64,000 nt of DNA, taken from G963923955 sp963923955 (GTDB taxonomy: Bacteria > Pseudomonadota > Gammaproteobacteria > Eutrophobiales > Eutrophobiaceae). Positions 34,226-43,245 of this stretch are shown in pieces. The stretch is taken from positions 1 through 64,000 of the forward strand of contig OZ000552.1 of the NCBI GenBank assembly GCA_963923955.1. Reading direction: 5' to 3'. The position numbers were made by a program, and so were the translations under genes. Position 1 is the first letter of the stretch. Each line of letters opens with the position of its first letter. A model generated the notes under the pieces. It was not told the DNA's origin and searched no databases. It saw only the letters and a program-made list of their open reading frames with translations.

Positions 34226-35482
34226 CTATAACTCAAAGGCGGAATTAAGTTTAGGTGCCACGGCGATATTCCTAAGCCGCACATAATCCGGCAGGCCGGC
34301 CTGATAGGGCGGGTAGTCCTCGCCTTCGATCAGGGGGGCTAAGTAGCGGCGGCAGGCGGCGGTGATGCCATAACCGTCCGCGCTGATGAACTCTGCAGGC
34401 ATGAACTTTTCCACGTTCGCAACTTCCGCCAAAGGCGCATGAGCGATCTCCCAGCGATAGGGCGTATCACTAATGCGGCGAATGGTCGGCATGACCGCGG
34501 TCTCGCCAGCGAGCGCCAACTCCACCGCCGCCCGCCCGACGGAATAAGCCTGCTCGACATCGGTCTTGGAGGCAATATGGCGCGCCGCCCGTTGCAGGTA
34601 ATCGGCCACCGCCCAGTGAAACTTATAGCCGTGCGCTTTCTTTATCATGTTGGCGATGACCGGCGCCGCCCCGCCTAACTGCGCATGGCCGAAGGCATCG
34701 CGTGTGCCTTGTTCAGCGAGGAAGCGCCCGTCCGGCCAATGCGCGCCTTCGGAGACCACCACCACGCAATAGCCGCGGCCTTCCACCTGCTCGCGCACGG
34801 CACTAAGGAAGCGCGCCTGGTCAAACTCCACTTCCGGGAACAAGATCAACAGCGGCAGGTCGTCGCCGGCCAGCCCGGCCGCGGCCGCAATCCAGCCGGC
34901 ATGCCGCCCCATGACTTCCATGACGAAGACCTTGGTCGATGTCCTGGCCATGGCGCGCACGTCAAAGGATGCCTCCAGCGTGGCAATGGCGATGTATTTC
35001 GCCACCGAGCCGAAGCCTGGACAGGTGTCGGTGATGGGCAGGTCGTTGTCCACAGTCTTGGGCACATGGATGGCCTGAATGGGCGCTTCCATGTCTGCCG
35101 CCAGCTGCGCGATCTTGTGGCAGGTGTCGGCGGAGTCGCCGCCGCCGTTGTAGAAAAAGTAGCCGATGTCGTGCGCCTTGAACACCGCCAGCAGCCGCTC
35201 GTACTCGGCGCGGTTTTCCTCCAGATTTTTTAACTTATAACGGCAGGAACCAAAAGCGCCGGCGGGAGTGTATTTAAGCGCGGCGATAGCGGCTTCGCTC
35301 TCTTGATTGGTGTCGATCAAGTCTTCTGTCAAGGCGCCGATGATCCCATCACGCCCGGCATAGACCGCGCCGATCTGCTGCCGGTGCGCCCGCGCGGTTT
35401 GTAGTACGCCGCAGGCCGATGCGTTGATGACGGCGGTGACCCCACCCGACTGGGCATAAAAAGCATTCTTTGGCTGTCCCAT
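34226..35482 (-). CDS. pfp: Pyrophosphate-dependent 6-phosphofructokinase
   Basis: Interconverts fructose 6-phosphate and fructose 1,6-bisphosphate with PPi as phosphate donor, reversibly. The donor-site motifs are of the PPi type: GGGDSADTCHK (Asp where ATP enzymes have Gly after GGD) and PKTVDNDL (Lys where ATP enzymes have Gly in PGTIDND). The sugar-binding MGRHAGW motif is present. 418 aa is typical of the non-allosteric PPi class. It is read toward hppA. In Methylococcus the corresponding genes are neighbours and co-transcribed, so both may share one PPi economy here. Confidence 0.93.
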   Translation of the reverse strand: MGQPKNAFYAQSGGVTAVINASACGVLQTARAHRQQIGAVYAGRDGIIGALTEDLIDTNQESEAAIAALKYTPAGAFGSCRYKLKNLEENRAEYERLLAVFKAHDIGYFFYNGGGDSADTCHKIAQLAADMEAPIQAIHVPKTVDNDLPITDTCPGFGSVAKYIAIATLEASFDVRAMARTSTKVFVMEVMGRHAGWIAAAAGLAGDDLPLLILFPEVEFDQARFLSAVREQVEGRGYCVVVVSEGAHWPDGRFLAEQGTRDAFGHAQLGGAAPVIANMIKKAHGYKFHWAVADYLQRAARHIASKTDVEQAYSVGRAAVELALAGETAVMPTIRRISDTPYRWEIAHAPLAEVANVEKFMPAEFISADGYGITAACRRYLAPLIEGEDYPPYQAGLPDYVRLRNIAVAPKLNSAFEL

Positions 35483-35613
35483 TGTGTCCTCCGGATATTG
35501 AAGTTGTTTAGCGAAGGAAGCTCTGATTTAATCAGCGTTTCCCAAAGGTCGGAACCCGAACCGCAGTTACGGACTCAATTATGCTATGCGAGGCAAATGA
35601 TTAGAACCCTGCC

Positions 35614-37074
35614 GTGACTAGACTGCGCAAACAAATCCTGTTGTGTCTGCTTATCCCCGGCCTCTGCCTGGGCGGCGTGTCCAGCCTGGATCTGCCCGAC
35701 ATCGGCGACTCCAGCGGCAGCATCCTCGCGCCGGAATACGAACGCCGGCTGGGGCAGGCCTTTCTCAACCACATCCGCAAACAAGCCGACATCATCGACG
35801 ACCCGGAAGTGGAGAGTTACATTCAATCCATCGGCTACCGCCTGGTCTCGCACAGCGACCGCAACACCCAGGGCTTTACCTTCTTCGTCATCAACGATCC
35901 CTTGATCAATGCCTTCGCCGCACCGGGCGGCATCGTCGGCATCAACGCCGGCGTGATCCTAAATGCCGACAACGAGAGCGAGTTGGCCGGGGTGATGGCG
36001 CACGAGATCGCGCATGTTACGCAAAATCACATGGCGCGCTCGGCCGAGTTGTCGCAGCGGCTGAGCATCCCGATGATGGCGGCCATGCTAGGGGCGATCC
36101 TGATCGCCAGCCAGAATGCCGAGGCCGGCCAGGCCGCGCTTGCGGCGATACAGGGCGGGGCGGTGCAGGCGCAGATCAATTTCACCCGCGCCAACGAAGA
36201 GGAGGCCGATCGGGTCGGCATGCAACTCTTGACCCGTTCCCAATTCAACCCGCGCGGCATGACGGACTTCTTTGCGAAGCTGCAACGCAACAGCCGCTAT
36301 ACCGCCCAGGCGCCAGAGTTCCTGCGCACACACCCCTTGACCACCAGGCGCATTGCCGATTCACAGGCGCGCGCGGCCGCCTTCCCGCACGATTTCAAAT
36401 ACTATGAGAGCCGCACCTTTAAGTTCATCCAGGCCAAACTCATCGTGATGGCCTACGAGGATGCGCAAGATGCGGTGGCCCATTACCGGCAATTACTGGA
36501 TGCGCGCCCGTTTCACGATGATACGCTGATCTATCGCTATGGCTATGTCTTGGCATTAACGCGGGCCGAGCAATACGCCAAGGCGCGCGCGCAGATCCGC
36601 GCTCTGCTGGCACGGGAGCCGGAAAACATCTCCTTTTTACTCGCCGCGGCAGACATTGAGGTAAAGAGCGGCAATTACCAACAGGCGATCGCTATCTACA
36701 GCGAGGCCGAGAAGCTCTATCCCGACTATCGCCCGCTGGTGCTGAACTATGCGCGTGCCCTGCAACTGGCCAACCATCCCGCGCAAGCAAGGGATCTGCT
36801 AAAGGACTTCGGCAGATACCACACGCCTGATCTGAATTATTATGAACAGCTCGCACGGGTGCAGTATGAGGCCGGCGATCCGGTCGAGTCCGGCATTGCC
36901 AATGCGGAATATTATTATCTCTCCGGCGAGACGCGCGTGGCGATCGAGCGCCTGAAATATGTGCTCAAGCAAAGCCCGCGCCCGGACTATTATCAGGAAG
37001 AGCGCATCCACGCCCGGCTTGCCTTCTTAGAACAGGAACTGGAGATAGAAAAGGATCTGAAACTGGCAAGATAG
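35614..37074 (+). CDS. bepA: Periplasmic M48 metalloprotease with TPR repeats (BepA-like)
   Basis: Envelope protease and chaperone that in E. coli helps LptD assembly and degrades stalled outer-membrane proteins. A signal peptide (about residues 1-20) is followed by the M48 domain with zinc motif HEIAH (about residue 130) and the third ligand region NEEEADRVGMQLL. The C-terminal half (from about 270) consists of tetratricopeptide repeats such as FLLAAADIEVKSGNYQQAIAIY in part. 486 aa matches E. coli BepA (487). It starts at GTG 35614. Confidence 0.93.
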   Translation: MTRLRKQILLCLLIPGLCLGGVSSLDLPDIGDSSGSILAPEYERRLGQAFLNHIRKQADIIDDPEVESYIQSIGYRLVSHSDRNTQGFTFFVINDPLINAFAAPGGIVGINAGVILNADNESELAGVMAHEIAHVTQNHMARSAELSQRLSIPMMAAMLGAILIASQNAEAGQAALAAIQGGAVQAQINFTRANEEEADRVGMQLLTRSQFNPRGMTDFFAKLQRNSRYTAQAPEFLRTHPLTTRRIADSQARAAAFPHDFKYYESRTFKFIQAKLIVMAYEDAQDAVAHYRQLLDARPFHDDTLIYRYGYVLALTRAEQYAKARAQIRALLAREPENISFLLAAADIEVKSGNYQQAIAIYSEAEKLYPDYRPLVLNYARALQLANHPAQARDLLKDFGRYHTPDLNYYEQLARVQYEAGDPVESGIANAEYYYLSGETRVAIERLKYVLKQSPRPDYYQEERIHARLAFLEQELEIEKDLKLAR

Positions 37075-37142
37075 GAGCGGCAGGCGCCCGGCCAAGTGCC
37101 TGTGGTAGAATACCAACCTTAGATCCAACCAAGCAGAGCACC

Positions 37143-38018
37143 TTGCGTCCCTTACTCTTCTTTGCCCTCGTAGTTATGCTTGCCATCGTGTTCGGGGCGA
37201 TGATTGCTTATCCGGTGCATCTGCTCTTCTCCAGTTTTGCCGACACGCCCTTTCACAAGATCATTTCCAAGACTACTCTTCTAAGCGGTCTCTTCTTTAG
37301 CTGCCTGTATCTTCGTGCCTATGGACTGCTGTCAATGCAATCCCTAGGCTGGCATGACAGGCAAAACAAATTCAATCAACACATCGGCCTTGGCCTCATC
37401 GCCGGCTTTGTTATTTTGATGCTGCTTGCCTGCAACAAATTATTCTTAGGCTTATATGAATTCGATGCCGACGCCGACCTAAGCCCATCCTCGCTTGTTA
37501 TCCTCCTTATCAAGGCCATGCTCACCGGGACACTGGTCAGCCTCATTGAGGAGACCATCTTTCGCGGCGCGCTGTTCACCGGTTTAAGCACACAGACCAG
37601 TGTATGTATTGCGCTGTTTGTAACCAGCCTGCTCTATGCGGCCGTGCATTATCTCAAGTTTCGCGCACTCGCACCCGGCACCGACATCGGCTGGTTGACC
37701 GGGGTTATGATGATCCCGGCGGCGCTGTTCCGCTTTTCCGATCCGGTTACGATTGATGCCTTCCTGAGCCTCTTTGTCTTGGGCCTGTTGCTTGGCATGA
37801 TGCGCATACAGACCGGGAACATCATGCTCTGCATCGGTTTTCATATCGGCATCGTTGCGGCCTTGCGGATCATGTTTTACCTAAGCGACTATGTGCGCGG
37901 GACGCAGTGGAGTTTTTTGGTGAATAAATACGAGCACCAGTTCGGCCATCTCACCACGGCGTACTTACTGGCGGCGGTAATAATTTATTATTGGGCGGTG
38001 ATGCGGCGCCGGGCTTGA
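37143..38018 (+). CDS. CPBP-family intramembrane metalloprotease
   Basis: Multi-span inner-membrane protein with about eight hydrophobic segments. The CPBP (CaaX/Abi) motifs are visible: EETIFRG near residue 140, LLYAAVHYLKF (motif 2 His) and GFHIGIVAAL (motif 3 His). Family members cleave membrane proteins or prenylated peptides, and bacterial substrates are rarely known. The TTG start at 37143 fits the N-terminal membrane segment; an ATG 11 codons later is possible. It is followed by a tRNA gene on the other strand. Confidence 0.82.
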   Translation: MRPLLFFALVVMLAIVFGAMIAYPVHLLFSSFADTPFHKIISKTTLLSGLFFSCLYLRAYGLLSMQSLGWHDRQNKFNQHIGLGLIAGFVILMLLACNKLFLGLYEFDADADLSPSSLVILLIKAMLTGTLVSLIEETIFRGALFTGLSTQTSVCIALFVTSLLYAAVHYLKFRALAPGTDIGWLTGVMMIPAALFRFSDPVTIDAFLSLFVLGLLLGMMRIQTGNIMLCIGFHIGIVAALRIMFYLSDYVRGTQWSFLVNKYEHQFGHLTTAYLLAAVIIYYWAVMRRRA

Positions 38019-38029
38019 GTTGGCAAGGA

Positions 38030-38105
38030 TGGTGGGTCGTGCAGGAATCGAACCTGCGACCACCTGATTAAAAGTCAGATGCTCTACCGACTGAGCTAAC
38101 GACCC
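38030..38105 (-). tRNA. tRNA-Lys (anticodon TTT)
   Basis: On the minus strand the sequence folds into a complete cloverleaf: acceptor stem GGGTCGT/ACGACCC, D arm with AGCTCAGTCGGTAGAGC, anticodon stem CTGAC-TTTTAA-style loop with TTT, and T arm GGTTCGATTCC. The 3' CCA is encoded (38030-38032). The gene stands alone. The adjacent DNA methylase gene suggests the region accepts accessory genes, although no repeated tRNA end marking an insertion is visible. Confidence 0.97.
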
Positions 38106-38255
38106 ATCGCCTGTTATGTGAGAGGCGGCGATAATACCGAAATTTACCCTAAGCATAAAGCATGTGTGTCCGCTCTCTATTGGCCTGCGCACGGATAACA
38201 CCGGGCAGCTGTACGCCGAAGTCGCGGCCGCTTAGTACATTAGCGCGGGCCGCCA

Positions 38256-38927
38256 TCAGGCTGCATTCTCATCCACCTCATTGCCCCAGCTGTCAAAACC
38301 CTCGTGCGGACGGCGCGAGAAGAGGTCCAGATAAGGGGCCGGGAAATAGCGGCGGATGTTCTCATAAAAAACGGTGGGCTTCTCGCTGTGCCGGGTCACG
38401 CCCGCCTCGAACACGGTCTTCATCTTGCCCAGAGATTGCCGGGAGAATTTGCATTTGCCGCGGTAGCCGAACAGACAATGCTCGGTCGTGATCTGATACG
38501 GGCCGAAAGGGCAAGGGCCGGTGCCCTTGCTCCAGGTCAGCAGCGTATAATAACGAAACCCCCATGCCTCCATCAACTCAAAGGCCTGTTGCAGAACCGG
38601 CCTGCCGCTGGAACGAGAGCGGCTGTTGGTTGCCCAAAGCCAAAGAAAGGCGTTGCTGGCCGCCCACTCTGCGAGGGGGATACAGGCGAGAATTTCCTCC
38701 TGGCTCATGGTGGGATAGTCCAGCGCTCTGCCCTGATTAGGGCGAACGCTGCGCAGCCCGGTCTTGCCCTGATCCCACGGCGGATCAATCACGATGGAAT
38801 GATAAGAACCGGCAAAAGGGGGAGGGATGGCCATATTTTTGTAAGGGTAGCACAAAGGCGGAGGATGCAACAAATTGCTGTCTGTTAGCGCTTGATTTTC
38901 CGGCCCGCTGGCTCTATTTTCCCCCAT
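38256..38927 (-). CDS. MT-A70 family adenine methyltransferase
   Basis: Probable N6-adenine methyltransferase of the MT-A70 family, related to eukaryotic METTL3 but here most likely acting on DNA. The catalytic DPPW is at residues 48-51 (IVIDPPWDQG), and family blocks FLWLWATN and GRPHEGFDSWGNE-like text near the C-terminus fit the phage and plasmid members. No nuclease is adjacent, so it is an orphan methylase. The start is uncertain: Met32 would give a shorter protein beginning just before conserved sequence. It is divergent from fmdB with a 28-nt gap. Confidence 0.85.
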   Translation of the reverse strand: MGENRASGPENQALTDSNLLHPPPLCYPYKNMAIPPPFAGSYHSIVIDPPWDQGKTGLRSVRPNQGRALDYPTMSQEEILACIPLAEWAASNAFLWLWATNSRSRSSGRPVLQQAFELMEAWGFRYYTLLTWSKGTGPCPFGPYQITTEHCLFGYRGKCKFSRQSLGKMKTVFEAGVTRHSEKPTVFYENIRRYFPAPYLDLFSRRPHEGFDSWGNEVDENAA

Positions 38928-38955
38928 CGTTAAAACAACTTAAGCTAAGAACAAA

Positions 38956-39342
38956 GTGCCGATCTACGAATATTTATGTGATGCCTGTGAGCACAAGATG
39001 GAGGCCTTGCAGAGGATGAGCGAGGCGCCATTGACCGACTGCCCTGCGTGCGGGGAGACGGGCCTGCGCAAACTCATCTCCGCCGCGGCCTTTCGCTTAA
39101 AAGGTGAGGGCTGGTATGAGACAGACTTCAAGGGCGATAAAGACCAGCAGCTTAATCTTTCCAAGTCTGACGATAAACCCGCCGACAAAGATAGTACCAA
39201 GGAAGACAAAAAGGACGGCGGCAAGTCCGATAGCAACAAACAGAGCAGCAAGAGCGGCGACAAGCAAGACAGCAAGCGCAAAGAAAAAGCCGCGACCAAG
39301 ACGACCGGCAGCCAGGCCGTGCAGCCGGGCAACGCACAATGA
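38956..39342 (+). CDS. FmdB-family zinc-ribbon protein
   Basis: 128-aa protein that begins MPIYEYLCDAC and has two Cys pairs (CDAC and CPAC within residues 8-35) forming a zinc ribbon, the FmdB/CxxC-CxxC regulatory-protein signature. From residue 60 on it is a Lys-, Asp-, Ser- and Gln-rich tail of low complexity, probably unfolded. The start is GTG. It overlaps the DUF502 gene by 4 nt and precedes aspS, an arrangement conserved in many gammaproteobacteria, but its exact role is unknown. Confidence 0.9.
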   Translation: MPIYEYLCDACEHKMEALQRMSEAPLTDCPACGETGLRKLISAAAFRLKGEGWYETDFKGDKDQQLNLSKSDDKPADKDSTKEDKKDGGKSDSNKQSSKSGDKQDSKRKEKAATKTTGSQAVQPGNAQ

Positions 39343-40010
39343 AGGCAGGCTATCCCGTGGCGACCTTGCGTAGATACATCATCGCCGGCCTGCTGGTGTG
39401 GCTGCCGCTGGCGGCGACCATTGCCATTATCAAGCTGGTCATCGACCTGCTTGACGGCACCCTGTTGTTATTGCCGCCGGAGTATCGCCCCGAGGCGCTG
39501 TTCGGCATGGCCATCCCGGGGCTTGGCCTGATCCTGGCACTCGGTGTATTGGCCTTAACCGGCATGCTGGCGGCTAATCTGCTGGGACGCCGGCTGGTTG
39601 CGCTGTGGGAGGCGGTGCTTAGCCGCATCCCCATTGTGCGCAACATCTATAATGCGGTGAAACAGATCGCCGCCACCATCCTCACCTCGCAAGGCAAGTC
39701 CTTTCGCAAGGTGGTCATGACCGAATACCCGCGCAAGGGGATATGGAGCATCGGCTTTTTGACCAACGAACAGGTTGAACTGGACATCGGGCAGGCCGGC
39801 GCCGAGATGATTGCCGTGTTTCTGCCCACCACGCCCAATCCCACCTCCGGCTTCATCTTGCTGTTTCCCCGCCAGGATGTGATTGAATTGGAGATGAGCG
39901 TGGAAGAGGGCTTTAAGTTCATTATCTCTATAGGCGTGGTCATCCCTGATGGCCCGATTAGGGCTGCCTTATCCGCCGGGCAGCTTGCGCAAGCGCCCCC
40001 CGGCACCTAA
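39339..40010 (+). CDS. DUF502 membrane protein
   Basis: 223-aa inner-membrane protein with two transmembrane segments (about residues 12-32 and 60-82) and a soluble C-terminal part with the family blocks PIVRNIYNAVKQIAATIL and VFLPTTPNPTSGFILLFPRQ. DUF502 proteins are widespread and conserved beside aspS; some plant relatives act in membrane trafficking, but the bacterial role is not established. It overlaps fmdB by 4 nt and lies 26 nt before aspS, consistent with one operon. Confidence 0.92.
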   Translation: MKAGYPVATLRRYIIAGLLVWLPLAATIAIIKLVIDLLDGTLLLLPPEYRPEALFGMAIPGLGLILALGVLALTGMLAANLLGRRLVALWEAVLSRIPIVRNIYNAVKQIAATILTSQGKSFRKVVMTEYPRKGIWSIGFLTNEQVELDIGQAGAEMIAVFLPTTPNPTSGFILLFPRQDVIELEMSVEEGFKFIISIGVVIPDGPIRAALSAGQLAQAPPGT

Positions 40011-40036
40011 GATGCCCGCCTTTTGCCTGAGCCTTA

Positions 40037-41818
40037 ATGCAGACCATGCGTAGTCATTATTGCGGACAGCTCAACACGGGGCTGATTGATCAGGAAGTGA
40101 TCTTAAGCGGCTGGGTACAGCGGCGGCGTGATCATGGCGGCGTGATCTTCATTGACCTGCGGGATCGGGAAGGCCTGGCCCAGGTCGTCTTCGACCCGGC
40201 GCAGCCGCCGGCCTTTGCCATTGCGGATGCCGTGCGCAATGAATATGTCATCCAGATCAGCGGCACGGTACGGCCGCGCCCGCCGGGGACGGTGAACCCG
40301 GCGCTGCTCACCGGCGAGGTGGAAGTCTTGGGCCATGCGATTGCAATCCTCAACCGCGCCAAGACGCCGCCGTTTCAGTTGGATGATGCCCAGGTGCACG
40401 ACGAGGTGCGCCTGCGCCATCGCTACATCGACCTGCGGCGTGTGCAGATGCAGAACAATCTGCGCCTGCGGCATCAGGTGACAAGAGCGCTGCGCAAGTT
40501 TCTCGATGAGCACGGATTTCTCGATATTGAAACGCCGATGCTGACCCGCGCAACACCGGAGGGCGCGCGCGATTATCTCGTTCCCAGCCGCACCCATCCG
40601 AGGCAATTCTTCGCCCTGCCGCAGTCGCCGCAGTTATTCAAGCAACTGCTGATGATGGCCGGCTTGGAGCGCTATTATCAGATCGTCCGTTGTTTTCGTG
40701 ATGAGGACTTGCGCGCTGATCGCCAGCCGGAGTTCACCCAGCTGGATGTTGAGCTGTCCTTCGCCGATGAGGCCGAGATAACTAGGCTCATGGAGGCGCT
40801 GATCCGGGCGCTGTATCAGCAGGTGCTGGGGGTTGAACTGCCCGCGCCCTTTCCACGCATGACCTATACGCAAGCCCTGCGCCGCTTCGGCACTGACCGG
40901 CCGGATCTGCGCAATCCGCTGGCGTTGAGCGATGTCGGCGCGCTGATGAAGGATGTCGAGTTCAAGGTCTTCTCCGGCCCGGCAAACAGCGACGATGGCC
41001 GCGTAGCAGCCCTGAATGTGCCGGGCGGCACTGTCTTACGCCGCAAGCAGATCGACGACTACACCACCCTGGTCGGCCGCTTCGGGGCGCAAGGCTTGGC
41101 CTATATCAAGGTCAATGATGCCGGGCGCGGACGGGCGGGATTGCAATCGCCCATCTTGAAGTTTCTGCCCGATGAGGTTATTGCCGCCCTGATCGAGCAG
41201 ACCAGCGCCCGCAGTGGCGACCTGCTCTTCTTCGGCGCGGGAACAAGCAAGGTTGTGAATGATTCATTGGCCGCCTTGCGCAACCGGCTCGGTGCGGATC
41301 TGAAACTTTTGCAGGGCGAGTGGGCGCCGCTGTGGGTGACGGACTTTCCCTTGTTTGCCTATGACCATGAGGCAAAATGCTGGCAGTCGCTGCACCATCC
41401 CTTCACCGCGCCACAAAGCGAGACGGCGGCGGAATTGGAGAACAACCCCGGGGCCTGCCTGTCCCGCGCCTATGATCTGGTGATGAACGGCCTGGAGCTG
41501 GGCGGCGGCTCCATCCGCATCCATCAGGCGGAGATGCAAATGGCGGTGCTGAAAATTCTGGGCATGGACGAGAGGGAAGCGCAGGAAAAATTCGGCTTTT
41601 TCATTGACGCCCTGGAGTATGGCTGCCCGCCGCACGGCGGCATCGCCTTCGGTCTGGATCGCATCGTCATGCTGATGGCGGGCATGGATTCCATTCGCGA
41701 TGTGATTGCTTTTCCGAAGACGCAGACCGCGAGTTGTCTGCTGACCGCTGCCCCTTCCCCGGTTTCGCGCCGCCAGCTAGGTGAGTTGGGCATTGCCGCG
41801 CTAAAACCCGCGCAATAA
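40037..41818 (+). CDS. aspS: Aspartyl-tRNA synthetase (probably non-discriminating)
   Basis: Class II synthetase charging tRNA-Asp. The N-terminal OB-fold reads the anticodon; motif 2 (FRDEDLRADRQPEFTQLD) and motif 3 (GLDRIVMLMAG) are intact, with the bacterial GAD insertion between them. 593 aa is normal. In the anticodon domain RRRDHGG has His where E. coli has Leu, and GTVNP has Gly; both are the residues reported for non-discriminating AspRS such as that of Pseudomonas. Such enzymes also make Asp-tRNA-Asn, to be amidated by GatCAB. Confidence 0.95.
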   Translation: MQTMRSHYCGQLNTGLIDQEVILSGWVQRRRDHGGVIFIDLRDREGLAQVVFDPAQPPAFAIADAVRNEYVIQISGTVRPRPPGTVNPALLTGEVEVLGHAIAILNRAKTPPFQLDDAQVHDEVRLRHRYIDLRRVQMQNNLRLRHQVTRALRKFLDEHGFLDIETPMLTRATPEGARDYLVPSRTHPRQFFALPQSPQLFKQLLMMAGLERYYQIVRCFRDEDLRADRQPEFTQLDVELSFADEAEITRLMEALIRALYQQVLGVELPAPFPRMTYTQALRRFGTDRPDLRNPLALSDVGALMKDVEFKVFSGPANSDDGRVAALNVPGGTVLRRKQIDDYTTLVGRFGAQGLAYIKVNDAGRGRAGLQSPILKFLPDEVIAALIEQTSARSGDLLFFGAGTSKVVNDSLAALRNRLGADLKLLQGEWAPLWVTDFPLFAYDHEAKCWQSLHHPFTAPQSETAAELENNPGACLSRAYDLVMNGLELGGGSIRIHQAEMQMAVLKILGMDEREAQEKFGFFIDALEYGCPPHGGIAFGLDRIVMLMAGMDSIRDVIAFPKTQTASCLLTAAPSPVSRRQLGELGIAALKPAQ

Positions 41819-41835
41819 TTGGCCTTGACAAGCGC

Positions 41836-42312
41836 TCAGGCCTTGAACTGAACCCTGCCTGATACGATCTCCCTGATGACGAGGGTGCCGGCGAGCTTGT
41901 CGTGCCAGCCCTGTTTTCTGCGATCAAAGCCCACCCAGAGGATACCAAGACCGAAGAACAGAAACGCCGGAAAGTAGGCAAAATAGCGGCCTATGCACTG
42001 CCCGGCAGACGGCTTGTGGCCGGTCTCGGCATCAACGATCTTGGCGCGGATAGCCATCTTGCCCGGCGTTGCTTGGCGGTAGATCCAAAACAGGATGACT
42101 GCCACCGCTGGCAGCACATAATAAACCCAGAAATCCACATGACCCGCAACCCATTCATCACCATAAAAAAGGCTGTCAAGATAATTATCCACGTCATAGA
42201 CGGCAAACAAGATCGGCATGACGATAATGAGCATCAAGAATGTATCGATGATAGACGCCCAAACTCGGACCCAAAAACCGGCATAGACAAACTCTTTCGT
42301 ATCCTCAGTCAT
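41836..42312 (-). CDS. RDD family membrane protein
   Basis: 158-aa inner-membrane protein with three hydrophobic segments (about residues 18-36, 62-78 and 108-128). The family's Arg-Asp-Asp signature region appears in modified form as VWASIIDTFLML near the N-terminus, and the block QATPGKMAIRAKIVDAETG is typical of RDD proteins. The function is generally unknown; some members are linked to ion or solute transport. It converges on aspS with a 17-nt gap. Confidence 0.88.
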   Translation of the reverse strand: MTEDTKEFVYAGFWVRVWASIIDTFLMLIIVMPILFAVYDVDNYLDSLFYGDEWVAGHVDFWVYYVLPAVAVILFWIYRQATPGKMAIRAKIVDAETGHKPSAGQCIGRYFAYFPAFLFFGLGILWVGFDRRKQGWHDKLAGTLVIREIVSGRVQFKA

Positions 42313-42437
42313 AGCTTCTCTCCTGCGTTAAATGACGGGCCTGGATTACGCGGCTGGTTTTTTAGCATAGCATGACCACATCGAGTCTCAAATGACAAGC
42401 TCGCCGAGGCGGCCGAGACAAGACCCACCTTAAAAAA

Positions 42438-42455
42438 CCCTGATTTAAGTCAGGG
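42438..42455. repeat. Short palindrome CCCTGATTTAAGTCAGGG
   Basis: Inverted repeat of six base pairs between the RDD gene and nrtR. Closely related palindromes with the core CTGA(T/C)TTAATCAG occur at 3369-3384, 8574-8591 and 35520-35537, and a weaker one at 62154-62172, always at gene ends or between genes. Confidence 0.6.
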
Positions 42456-42495
42456 CCATCTCAAGTCAAAAGAAAAAACAACTCTTTCGCTTGAT

Positions 42496-42516
42496 TTAGT
42501 GTAGTTCATACACTAA
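42496..42516. promoter_or_regulatory. NrtR operator
   Basis: TTAGTGTA-gttca-TACACTAA is a perfect 8-bp palindrome with a 5-nt centre, 56 nt ahead of the NrtR-like gene. It has the form of NrtR operators described in proteobacteria (palindromes of the GTGTA/TACAC type). A TTGATT at 42491-42496 could serve as the -35 element, so bound NrtR would block the promoter of nrtR-nadA. Confidence 0.85.
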
Positions 42517-42571
42517 GCTATGAGTTATTGTACTTTTTAAACTTATCGGGCTTATCAGGCTTATTTAGCAA

Positions 42572-43237
42572 ATGTATCACTACCACTACCCGCATCCGGC
42601 CGTGACCACAGACATTGTGATCTTCACCATCAAGGAGGAACAGCTCAATGTCTTGTTGATCCGGCGCGCCAGCGAGCCGCACAAGGACGGCTGGGCGCTG
42701 CCCGGCGGTTTTGTCGAGATTGACGAGGGCCTGGAGCATAGCGCCCTGCGGGAGTTGAAAGAAGAAACCGGGATCACGGGGGTGTATCTGGAGCAACTCT
42801 ATACCTTCGGCAAACCGGAACGCGACCCGCGCGAGCGGGTCATTTCCGTTGCCTATTATGCCCTGGTGCCGATCGGCCACATCCGCCTGCAACCCGCCAG
42901 CGATGCCCGGGACGCCGGTTGGTGCCGCATCAGCGAGTTGCCGCAGTTGGCCTTTGACCACCGGCACATCATCAGCATGGCGCAGCAGCGCTTAGCAGCA
43001 AAGCTTGATTATTCCACCATCGCACTGCAATTCATGCCGGAAAGATTCACCTTGAGTGAATTGCAAAAGGTCTATGAGATCATTCTGGGCGGGGCGCTTG
43101 ATAAGCGCAATTTCAGGAAAAAGGTATTGGCCTATGGCTGCCTTAAGGACAGCGGCGAGGAGCGCCGACACGGCAGCCACCGGCCGGCGCGGCTCTATGC
43201 CGTAAAATCACCCGGCCAGGTGGCGATCGTAAAGTGA
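42572..43237 (+). CDS. nrtR: Nudix-domain repressor of NAD synthesis (NrtR)
   Basis: Transcription factor built from a Nudix domain that senses ADP-ribose and a C-terminal winged helix. The N-terminal part has the Nudix region ALPGGFVEIDEGLEHSALRE with ELKEETGI; the Arg-Glu-x-x-Glu-Glu core is close to the catalytic form, so hydrolysis is not excluded. The C-terminal segment (TLSELQKVYEIILGGALDKR, then NFRKKV) is the characteristic NrtR DNA-binding helix pair. The neighbouring quinolinate synthase gene and the palindromic operator upstream support regulation of NAD synthesis. Confidence 0.9.
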   Translation: MYHYHYPHPAVTTDIVIFTIKEEQLNVLLIRRASEPHKDGWALPGGFVEIDEGLEHSALRELKEETGITGVYLEQLYTFGKPERDPRERVISVAYYALVPIGHIRLQPASDARDAGWCRISELPQLAFDHRHIISMAQQRLAAKLDYSTIALQFMPERFTLSELQKVYEIILGGALDKRNFRKKVLAYGCLKDSGEERRHGSHRPARLYAVKSPGQVAIVK

Positions 43238-43245
43238 AGGCAAGC

